Below, piece after piece: positions 1 to 5,098 of a stretch of 12,356 nucleotides of DNA. The DNA lies in contig CAMWSW010000010.1 of assembly GCA_947176975.1 (NCBI GenBank), forward strand, positions 1 through 12,356, given 5' to 3'. Under the pieces are notes generated by a model. It was not told where the DNA came from and did no database searches. It was given only the letters and a program-made list of their open reading frames with translations. How positions within the stretch are numbered: position 1 is the stretch's first letter; each line of letters starts with the position of its first letter. The stretch comes from an uncultured Clostridia bacterium. Its GTDB lineage: Bacteria; Bacillota; Clostridia; Christensenellales; UBA3700. The translations under genes were made by a program, and so were the position numbers.

Positions 1-192
1 GCAAGATACAAAAGCGCGAGAAGCTGCCAGACGGAAAATTTTAATTTTCTTTTTAAACGTATTTGGCTTTGTTTTACTAACAGAATTCTTTTGCACGTTT
101 GCTGCAACTTTTCTCTCGCCTTTGTCCTCTGCTAATGTTTCACGGTTTTTGTGAAACATTTTTTGCTCACAGTTTTTTATTGATTTAAGCAT
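1..192 (-). CDS. Partial 5' end of a leftward gene, possibly DivIC/FtsB-like septum protein
   Basis: An open frame of 64 codons starts at the ATG at 192-190 and runs off the left edge with no stop. The visible product is a charged, lysine-rich N-terminus that ends in FKKKIKIFRLAA and then turns hydrophobic. That pattern fits a short cytoplasmic tail before a single membrane-crossing helix. In Bacillus and many Clostridia, divIC (septum formation initiator) follows yabP and yabQ in the same direction, and that is the order here, so DivIC/FtsB is the best guess from context. The sequence itself carries no diagnostic motif because the coiled coil would lie outside the window. A good sigma-A promoter lies about 50 bases upstream. 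The ribosome binding site is weak (TTCTAA), so the second in-frame ATG at 159 cannot be excluded. Confidence 0.5.
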   Translation of the reverse strand, partial: MLKSIKNCEQKMFHKNRETLAEDKGERKVAANVQKNSVSKTKPNTFKKKIKIFRLAASRAFVSC

Positions 193-236
193 TTTTTAGA
201 AGAATTTTAACGCTTTTTGCACATAAATTGGCTAAA

Positions 237-265
237 ATTATGGCATTTGTATTGAACAAGTTCAA
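237..265 (-). promoter_or_regulatory. Sigma-A promoter for the leftward partial gene
   Basis: On the minus strand, TTGAAC (265-260) and CATAAT (242-237) are separated by exactly 17 bases. Transcription would start near 230 and run into the partial gene starting at 192. The -35 hexamer is half of a small palindrome, TTGAAC-AA-GTTCAA (252-265), which could be a repressor site. The promoter match is visible; regulation is inference. Confidence 0.5.
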
Positions 266-336
266 AAATATAGACGTTTGCGATGCGCTGTGCGCAAAAA
301 TGTTGAATTAGTAATGGCGCAATGTTGAAACGAATA

Positions 337-364
337 TTGAAAATACTTTTGGAGATACTATTAT
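337..364 (+). promoter_or_regulatory. Sigma-A promoter for the small zinc-binding protein gene
   Basis: TTGAAA (337-342) and TATTAT (359-364) are spaced by 16 bases. The predicted transcription start near 371 lies just upstream of the AGGAGG ribosome binding site at 376-381, giving a very short leader. Confidence 0.45.
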
Positions 365-386
365 TATTAAGATTTAGGAGGTTGTC

Positions 387-533
387 ATGCCAAGATGCAG
401 TATATGTCGCGGTCAAGTGGATTATGAGAATGCCTATATATGCGATAATTGCCATAGCTATATTTGTGGAGAGTGCATAATTAAATACGGTAAGACCTGT
501 GATTGCGGTGGAAAAGCGCACCATTTGAATTAA
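387..533 (+). CDS. 48-residue cysteine-rich zinc-binding protein (RING/zinc-ribbon-like)
   Basis: The ATG at 387 follows a perfect AGGAGG (376-381) at 5-base spacing, and the frame closes with TAA at 531-533. The product has eight cysteines in paired knuckles: C4-x2-C7, C19-x2-C22, C27-x2-C30 and C38-x-C40, with histidines at 23, 45 and 46. This arrangement can hold two zinc ions in a cross-brace or tandem ribbon fold. It resembles the zinc-binding cores of RING, treble-clef and double-zinc-ribbon proteins but has no other domain. It has its own promoter and a shared terminator, and it points against the flanking yabQ and putative divIC genes. A role in protein-protein or nucleic-acid contact is plausible but not shown. 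I do not recognise a named family. Confidence 0.75.
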   Translation: MPRCSICRGQVDYENAYICDNCHSYICGECIIKYGKTCDCGGKAHHLN

Positions 534-534
534 A

Positions 535-572
535 ACGGTCGAGAACTACCCGACCGTACATAATTATTTTTT
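535..572. terminator. Bidirectional rho-independent terminator
   Basis: The 7-bp stem ACGGTCG (535-541)/CGACCGT (551-557) has a 9-base loop. It is followed on the plus strand by a T-rich run (to 572) and on the minus strand by TTTTAATT. It sits between the convergent ends of the small zinc protein gene (stop at 533) and yabQ (stop at 564), so it probably serves both. Confidence 0.6.
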
Positions 573-935
573 GAATTTCTTGACTAATTTGCTTTGAGAT
601 ACTCTTAATCTTAATGAATTACATTTATCTGTTATAATTGCGCTATGCTTTCTTATTGGCAGATATATAGCAATTGATATAAGCGCCGTAAAGAAAAGGC
701 TGATTACCACGTGGTAGATCTTCAGATCGTATTCAAAGTACACAAACGTAATAATAAAGAACGTAAAACTGTATAATAAGACGTAAAAGACTTGCGAAAC
801 GTGCCTATAAAATGGGTTTTTAATCAAATATGCGCACGTAAAGGCATTCAGAATATATATTATTCCGAATATTATGCCCAAAATAGAGTATATCGCCAGC
901 GCTTTTGGTTGATTTGCCGTATCTGATAGTATCAT
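564..935 (-). CDS. yabQ: YabQ-like spore cortex biosynthesis membrane protein
   Basis: The 123-residue protein has three clear membrane-spanning segments (about residues 13-35, 47-68 and 73-94) and a basic C-terminal tail rich in lysine and arginine. Size, topology and position directly behind yabP match YabQ. In Bacillus subtilis, YabQ is a forespore outer-membrane protein made in the mother cell under sigma E and is needed for cortex formation. The start overlaps the yabP stop by four bases (ATGA, 935-932), so the two genes are translationally coupled. The protein is shorter than Bacillus YabQ, as is common in Clostridia. The assignment depends heavily on gene order, because the membrane helices alone are not diagnostic. 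Confidence 0.75.
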   Translation of the reverse strand: MILSDTANQPKALAIYSILGIIFGIIYILNAFTCAYLIKNPFYRHVSQVFYVLLYSFTFFIITFVYFEYDLKIYHVVISLFFTALISIAIYLPIRKHSAIITDKCNSLRLRVSQSKLVKKFKK

Positions 936-1216
936 TTGAATATTTTCTTAAATAATGAGAGCTTTTGCTTGCCTTTTGCGTATTTTAGCGTAGAGAGGCT
1001 ACCGGATAGGGCGCATACGCCTCTAGACGTGTCTAAATTGACTATTTTAAGCCTTTCACCCGTAATTATCAGCGATCTGTCGCCTAAATTGCATATTATC
1101 TGTTTTTCGTTGCTTTCTATCATTTCCGTGACGCCTGTAATCTCAATATTGCTGTCAAAATTGATATTTATTGATTTTTGAGGTTTTGTAGTCGCAGTTT
1201 GCGTAATTTGTGCCAT
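932..1216 (-). CDS. yabP: YabP sporulation protein
   Basis: The 94-residue soluble protein belongs to the YabP/YqfC family. The core (about residues 24-73) shows the family pattern: an ITGV stretch, a beta strand ending in a G-D/Y-x-x-L-x-I-x-G turn (DRSLIITGERLKI), then NLD and a closing strand with a L-x-G turn (ALSGSLSTL). The ATG at 1216-1214 follows a good AAGGAGA ribosome binding site. YabP is made in the mother cell and takes part in spore envelope assembly; it acts together with YabQ, which is encoded next in the operon. In Bacillus the operon is under sigma E. I see only weak sigma-E-like sequences upstream, so regulation here is inferred from the family. Confidence 0.85.
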   Translation of the reverse strand: MAQITQTATTKPQKSININFDSNIEITGVTEMIESNEKQIICNLGDRSLIITGERLKIVNLDTSRGVCALSGSLSTLKYAKGKQKLSLFKKIFK

Positions 1217-1230
1217 ATTTTCTCCTTTTT

Positions 1231-1265
1231 AGCACTTTTATTACTATAGAAGGGCAAAAAGTGCT
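1231..1265. promoter_or_regulatory. Inverted repeat in the yabP upstream region
   Basis: AGCACTTTT (1231-1239) and AAAAGTGCT (1257-1265) form perfect 9-bp arms around 17 bases. The element ends about 15 bases upstream of the yabP start and covers the region where the promoter or leader would lie. It could be an operator or an mRNA hairpin that limits access to the ribosome binding site. No regulator is assigned. Confidence 0.35.
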
Positions 1266-1293
1266 TACATATTCCAAAATCGTCGCAGAGTAG

Positions 1294-1338
1294 GGTATTT
1301 TTGTATAGTTTTGCTAAAACATCCATATTAAAAATACC
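1294..1338. repeat. Inverted repeat GGTATTTTT/AAAAATACC
   Basis: Perfect 9-bp arms at 1294-1302 and 1330-1338 flank 27 AT-rich bases in the gap between yabP and tRNA-Leu. It could be part of the sporulation promoter region or simply AT-rich sequence. The arms are partly A/T runs, so the chance of a random match is appreciable. Confidence 0.3.
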
Positions 1339-1374
1339 TTAAATACTTCTATTTCGTAATATAGATACAAATTA

Positions 1375-1399
1375 AAATTACACAACAGTTGTGTAATTT
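1375..1399. promoter_or_regulatory. 25-bp near-perfect palindrome, candidate operator
   Basis: AAATTACACAAC (1375-1386), a single central A (1387) and GTTGTGTAATTT (1388-1399) form 12-bp perfect arms. There is no T-run after it and no gene end nearby, so it is not a terminator. The two-fold symmetry with a one-base centre is typical of a binding site for a dimeric repressor or activator. It lies between the divergent yabP and tRNA-Leu transcription units. The cognate protein is not identifiable here. Confidence 0.5.
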
Positions 1400-1509
1400 A
1401 TCAAAATATCTATATTTTTATCGTATTATAGCGACGGTTTACGGTATATTTTATTGATAAAATTTCAATTTATGACAAGATTTTGCATCATTTTTCCGCT
1501 CTATATTCG

Positions 1510-1538
1510 TTGACTAAAAACTTATCTTTTGATAAGAT
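1510..1538 (+). promoter_or_regulatory. Promoter of tRNA-Leu
   Basis: TTGACT (1510-1515) and TAAGAT (1533-1538) are 17 bases apart. The predicted start near 1545 lies about 14 bases before the mature 5' end of the tRNA. The spacer contains a small hairpin, CTTATC-tttt-GATAAG (1521-1536). Confidence 0.5.
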
Positions 1539-1558
1539 AATAACTACAAATATTATTT

Positions 1559-1645
1559 GCGGATATGGCGGAATTGGCAGACGCGTAAGATTCAGGTTCT
1601 TATGGCAGCAATGCCGTGCAAGTTCAAGTCTTGTTATCCGCACCA
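1559..1645 (+). tRNA. tRNA-Leu (anticodon CAG)
   Basis: The 7-bp acceptor stem GCGGATA (1559-1565) pairs with TATCCGC (1635-1641), followed by discriminator A and an encoded CCA (1643-1645). The anticodon arm TAAGA-TTCAGGT-TCTTA places CAG at the anticodon, which reads the leucine codon CUG. The long variable arm (TGGCAGCAATGCCG) is the class II hallmark of leucine tRNAs, and the T loop TTCAAGT closes a 5-bp stem. All expected elements are present, so the gene looks functional. Its 3' end, from the T arm through the terminator, is duplicated at 3766-3822. Confidence 0.97.
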
Positions 1646-1653
1646 AGTGTATC

Positions 1654-1688
1654 GGTCTAAAAGTCTTCTGACGTTTAGACCTTTTTTT
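1654..1688 (+). terminator. Rho-independent terminator of tRNA-Leu
   Basis: The outer stem GGTCTAAA (1654-1661)/TTTAGACC (1674-1681) encloses an inner GTC-TTCT-GAC hairpin and is followed directly by seven T residues. A degraded copy of the same structure sits at 3795-3828. Confidence 0.85.
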
Positions 1689-1707
1689 ATATTGATAAGG
1701 AATTATA

Positions 1708-1736
1708 TTGATTTTAGATTTGCTTTGTAGTATAAT
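1708..1736 (+). promoter_or_regulatory. Promoter upstream of the first InlB-repeat lipoprotein
   Basis: TTGATT (1708-1713) and a consensus TATAAT (1731-1736) are 17 bases apart. A second candidate lies closer to the gene: an extended -10, TGATATAAT (1775-1783), with no good -35 at 17 bases. Between them ATAATACAA is repeated (1732-1740 and 1742-1750). Confidence 0.55.
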
Positions 1737-1812
1737 ACAACATAATACAAATAGTAAATTGACGTTGTAAAGCGTGATATAATTGAGAAATGCAAAAAGA
1801 GGTGTTTTTTTT

Positions 1813-3555
1813 ATGAAAAGAAAAGTTTTGATTGCTGTTATGGCTATCGTTTGCGTCATAAGTTGCGCGTTAGGGCTTGCCGCATGTAACTTCGGCAACG
1901 GCGACGACGGCGGCAACGGTGGCTACAAAGAGAAATGCGCCGTATATCATTTCAACGGCGGTTACTCGGGATACAATTCCGAAGATACGAGAGACTATAG
2001 ATGCTATCTGCCCGATACGGAAGATTTTACTCCATTGATAGCCAAAAGGGACACGTGGGTGTTTGAAAATTGGTATTTCGACGAGGCGTTGACCGAAGTA
2101 TATTCCGACGAGCGGTTTGCGGAACTGCGCGCGCAGAAGGATGAGATAGATCTCTACGCAAAATGGGTCGACGAAATCACCGTGACCAAAGACAATTTTA
2201 CCGAATATTTCTTGGTTTCGTCACGTTGGAACGGCGGAGCCATGGCAGGTAGCGGAGGAAATGCGGGAATTTACTATTCCATTTCGCCAAAAATGACGTT
2301 TGACCCCGCAAACAGCGCAGAGAGTTTCGAGGTAGAAGTGACTCCCGTTCTTACCAATAATAACGTCGTTGTTTGGAGTAGTGAGACGTCTGTCGTAACG
2401 CTCACTTCCGAAGACGACTATTCTTGCAGTTATTTAAGAAAAATCAACTCGTCTGCCGTAGGCATACAATTCAATATCGCAGGGAGAACGCTAGAATACA
2501 AACTATTGACAGAGTCATTCAAAATGAAACTGGTGCACAAAGTTCCCATTGAAATTACGTTGGATTTGGATGGCGATACCGACGTGCTTAACGCAACCGG
2601 AAGTGAAAAACTTCTTAAAGATTCCTTGCCGGAGCCGGAAAAGAGCGGCTATGAATTTAAGGGTTGGTATACGGACGCGGATTACAAAACGGAATACACT
2701 GATTGGGTCGTTAACCGTCCGCGCACACTGTATGCAAAATTCGTAAAAAAAGTCGTCTTGACTTATCATATGAACGGCGCGGAAGCAAAGGAATCCAAAA
2801 GTTATCTTGCCGGCGATTATATTTATCTCGGTAGTGACATCCCCGAACGTGACGGCTACAAATTCTTTGGATACTACACGACGGAGAATTTCGAAGACGG
2901 AACGAAGTTTACTTCGGGCTATGTGGGAGAGGATGATATCGACCTCTATGCCCGTTGGGAAGTACTCCGCACGATCACGTTTGTAACGAACGGCGGGGAA
3001 GAAAAAGAGCCAATAAAGGTTGCGGATACCGAAATCCCCAATCTCGGAAATACTCCGTTTAAGAATTATTCGGCTAAATTCGGCGGTTGGTATACGGACG
3101 CAGAGTTTACGCAGGAGTTTGACGAGAAGGCGCCCGTAAGCAAAGACGTGACTTTGTATGCGCTCTGGGTAGAGGAGAGAAGTCTTTATTTGAGCATTGA
3201 AGAATTGCAAGAGTACATTGATATTCAACTCGTTCCAGACAGAACGGACGGTGTTTTGAAGCTCACCTTGACGATTTCGGTTAAAGAAAAATACCGTAAA
3301 TACGGATTATCATTTATGGCTAGTTGGAGCGTGGATCTTGAGGACGACAACGGTAATAGTTGCGGTAACGGAACGTTTGGTTCGGCAAGCAGTATGTCGC
3401 TTTCCGCGCCCAACGGCAAATTAACTGCAACGGGCGTATATACCGCAAGTAAGGGAACTGCAAACAACAATGCAACCGTCTTTAATCTGAAAGTAGGAAG
3501 CATTTGGGGATACGTAAATATTCCCGAAGGCGGTTTTGCAGAGGACGCAAATTGA
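1813..3555 (+). CDS. InlB-repeat (Listeria-Bacteroides repeat) surface lipoprotein
   Basis: A 580-residue lipoprotein. I chose the ATG at 1813 over the in-frame one at 1783 because it follows AAAGAGGTG (1795-1803) at a workable distance and starts a lipoprotein signal peptide: K/R-rich start, hydrophobic core, lipobox LAAC with lipidated Cys25. An acidic Gly/Asp linker follows (27-37). Four InlB B-type repeats occur at about 43-119, 246-312, 313-384 and 385-454. Each has an N-G-G or related strand turn, a W-Y or F-G-W-Y core (ENWYFDE, KGWYTDA, FGYYTTE, GGWYTDA) and an ending like L-Y-A-x-W. Residues 120-245 and 454-580 look like two copies of an unrecognised beta-rich domain: both begin T/S-x-x-x-x-x-E-Y-F/I and carry repeating beta strands. 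The protein would be anchored to the outer face of the membrane. Its ligand is unknown. Confidence 0.88.
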   Translation: MKRKVLIAVMAIVCVISCALGLAACNFGNGDDGGNGGYKEKCAVYHFNGGYSGYNSEDTRDYRCYLPDTEDFTPLIAKRDTWVFENWYFDEALTEVYSDERFAELRAQKDEIDLYAKWVDEITVTKDNFTEYFLVSSRWNGGAMAGSGGNAGIYYSISPKMTFDPANSAESFEVEVTPVLTNNNVVVWSSETSVVTLTSEDDYSCSYLRKINSSAVGIQFNIAGRTLEYKLLTESFKMKLVHKVPIEITLDLDGDTDVLNATGSEKLLKDSLPEPEKSGYEFKGWYTDADYKTEYTDWVVNRPRTLYAKFVKKVVLTYHMNGAEAKESKSYLAGDYIYLGSDIPERDGYKFFGYYTTENFEDGTKFTSGYVGEDDIDLYARWEVLRTITFVTNGGEEKEPIKVADTEIPNLGNTPFKNYSAKFGGWYTDAEFTQEFDEKAPVSKDVTLYALWVEERSLYLSIEELQEYIDIQLVPDRTDGVLKLTLTISVKEKYRKYGLSFMASWSVDLEDDNGNSCGNGTFGSASSMSLSAPNGKLTATGVYTASKGTANNNATVFNLKVGSIWGYVNIPEGGFAEDAN

Positions 3556-3642
3556 TTTTTAACAAATTATCATTAGTTAGAAATTAGATAAACTAGTTAA
3601 GTTATATATGATAAATTTTGTCATATATACTTATCAAAAAAG

Positions 3643-3704
3643 AGATTTCGTAGTAAACACACATTAAGGCAGTCTTGAGGTATCAAGGCTGCCGTTTATG
3701 TGGG
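3643..3704 (+). terminator. Terminator hairpin, first copy of a 62-bp duplicated unit
   Basis: GGCAGTCTTGA and TCAAGGCTGCC pair into an 11-bp stem with one G-T wobble and a 4-base loop (3668-3693), followed by GTTTATG. It probably ends the lipoprotein transcript. The whole 62-bp segment is repeated at 4907-4968 with 8 differences by my alignment. Confidence 0.6.
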
Positions 3705-3784
3705 ATAACGGCGACAGTCCAAACTGTGACGCTAGATGCTCGCTATGCCGTCGCTACGCTCCTTACAAGTCTAGTTATCCGCAC
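3700..3784 (+). other. Structured intergenic element closed by GTGGGATAAC/GTTATCCGCAC
   Basis: GTGGGATAAC (3700-3709) pairs with GTTATCCGCAC (3774-3784) over ten base pairs with one bulged G. Inside, ACAGT-ccaa-ACTGT (3714-3727), extended by GCG and CGC, forms a second hairpin. The 3' arm of the outer stem is the acceptor-stem copy from tRNA-Leu. No protein is encoded. It could be a structured RNA, a mobile-element remnant or chance pairing. Confidence 0.3.
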
Positions 3785-3822
3785 CAAGTGTATCGGTCTA
3801 AAAGTCTTCTGACTTTCAGACC
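3766..3822 (+). repeat. Duplicated 3' end of tRNA-Leu with its terminator (att-like)
   Basis: This segment matches 1625-1681 at 54 of 57 positions by eye, with an uninterrupted 40-base identity (1633-1672 and 3774-3813). The match begins in the T arm, covers the acceptor stem and CCA, and continues through the terminator. The rest of the tRNA is absent, so this is not a second gene. A direct repeat of a tRNA 3' end is the usual footprint of tRNA-targeting integrases, which would make 1625-1681 and 3766-3822 the two att sites of a 2.1-kb segment holding the lipoprotein gene. No integrase lies inside, so a tandem-tRNA deletion remnant is the alternative. Confidence 0.65.
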
Positions 3823-3890
3823 AATTTTTGCTTTTAAGTAATTTGTCACAAATGTTAAATGTTCTTATATAAAGTTTGTTTGTCATACGC

Positions 3891-3920
3891 TTGATTTTTC
3901 GAATATTTTTTTGCTATAAT
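3891..3920 (+). promoter_or_regulatory. Promoter of the mrr-like gene
   Basis: TTGATT (3891-3896) and TATAAT (3915-3920) are 18 bases apart. The -10 is extended (TGCTATAAT), which compensates for the imperfect -35. Confidence 0.6.
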
Positions 3921-3948
3921 TTAGAAGAAAATTATGCAGAGGTTTATT

Positions 3949-4822
3949 ATGGCAGTAAAAGTACCTACATTTGATCGTTTGATTAAGCCTTGCTTTAGGG
4001 CAATTAAAGCATTGGGCGGTTCTGCTTCTAATGAGGAAATCTATGATGAAGTCGTTAGGAAGTTGGCATTATCCGAAGCTGTATTGGAAGTACAACAATC
4101 TGGTCATATCGCAATGTCAAAAGTTGCATATAATTTAGCATGGGCGCGTACATATCTAAAAAAGTTCGGCGCTATTGTAAATACTGCGCGTTCAGTTTGG
4201 ACAATTACTTCAGAATTTTCTGACGTAAATGATGTTGATGCTTACAAAGTTGTTGAATTCGTTAGAAATTTGGAAGCGCAGTCTGCAAATATAAAGGCTC
4301 AACATGAACAAAGCAAAAATGACAATGCTTTAGGTGTCAGCGAAGATGAGGAACCTGAAGAGATTTCTTCGTGGCGCGTTAGAATGTTGGAAATCTTGCA
4401 GAATATGAATCCTTATGGATTTGAGCGATTTGTTCAGTTGCTATTGCGGAATTGATAACGTAGAAGTGACAAAGAAATCGGGCGACGGCGGTATTGATGG
4501 GACAGGACAATATAAATTAAGTGGTATTTTCAGTTTTAAACTTGCTTTTCAATGTAAACGTTACAAAGGTAGTGTTGGAACTGGGGAGATAAGAGATTTT
4601 CGCGGTTCGCTGTCTACGGATATTGAGAAGGCAATTTTTGTAACGACGGGAAGTTTTAGTCCTGCTGCTAAAAGTGAAGCAAAGGCTCCGGGGAAAAAAA
4701 CCATAGATTTGATGGATGGGGAAATGCTTATTGATAAAATAGCGGAGTTAAAATTGGGCGTTTCACCTAAAACGGTATATGAAATAGATGATAAGTTTTA
4801 CGCACAATACAACGAAGCGTAA
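3949..4822 (+). pseudogene. mrr: Frameshifted Mrr-type (type IV) restriction endonuclease
   Basis: Two frames together make one Mrr-family protein. The first (3949-4455) starts at an ATG five bases after AGAGGT (3938-3943) and encodes the N-terminal winged-helix domain (about residues 1-90), a charged linker and the start of the catalytic domain (NPYGFERFVQLLLR), then meets tandem stops TGA-TAA. The second frame, entered near 4442-4450, continues with GIDNVEV, SGDGGIDG and FQCKRYKG, the D-(Q)-x-K nuclease motif of Mrr, and then SVGTGEIRDFRGSL and IDLMDGE, ending at 4822. The junction lacks a few residues relative to the family, so a small net deletion is likely. Mrr enzymes cleave methylated foreign DNA. 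There is no methylase next to it. As read, the product is broken; the high conservation after the shift suggests recent damage or a sequence error. Confidence 0.85.
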
Positions 4823-4906
4823 TTATTGTTAAAAACCGCTAAAATAAGTGTTGATGAAGATTTTATAAAATTAGATAAACAGATTTAATTTGGTTTGTAA
4901 TACTAT

Positions 4907-4968
4907 AGATTTTGTAATATACACCTATTAAGGCAGTCTTGAGATATCAAGACTGCCGTTTTTGTGGG
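4907..4968 (+). terminator. Terminator hairpin, second copy of the 62-bp duplicated unit
   Basis: GGCAGTCTTGA and TCAAGACTGCC form a perfect 11-bp stem around GATA (4932-4957), followed by GTTTTTG. It ends the mrr-like transcript. With the copy at 3643-3704 it brackets the mrr-like gene at a 1,264-base period. Confidence 0.7.
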
Positions 4969-5005
4969 AATTATGAGCACGTGTTTACGAAAAGAGTAGA
5001 AAGTA

Positions 5006-5034
5006 TTGCCAAAAAAAGTTTTAGTTATTATAAT
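5006..5034 (+). promoter_or_regulatory. Sigma-A promoter of the duplicated-domain membrane protein
   Basis: TTGCCA (5006-5011) and consensus TATAAT (5029-5034) are exactly 17 bases apart. The same hexamer pair and spacing occur upstream of alaS. Confidence 0.75.
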
Positions 5035-5098
5035 GGTTGTAAATGAAGTCGAATGATGCAAAAGCAAGCGGTAGATAAATCTTTTTTAGGAAAAGAGT

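Noticed and set aside
207..524. Minus-strand open frame of 105 codons
   Set aside because: It is antisense to the well-supported small zinc-binding gene and its promoter, and lacks a ribosome binding site.
936..1181. Plus-strand open frame of 81 codons
   Set aside because: It is the antisense shadow of yabP.
1488..1916. Minus-strand open frame of 142 codons
   Set aside because: It is antisense to tRNA-Leu, its terminator and the lipoprotein start; no coding signs.
2515..3228. Minus-strand open frame of 237 codons
   Set aside because: It is antisense to the InlB-repeat lipoprotein; long shadows are expected opposite such repeats, and there is no ribosome binding site.
3700..3784. Integron attC site
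   Set aside because: The paired ends do not match the RYYYAAC/GTTRRRY core pattern, and no integron integrase or cassette array is present.
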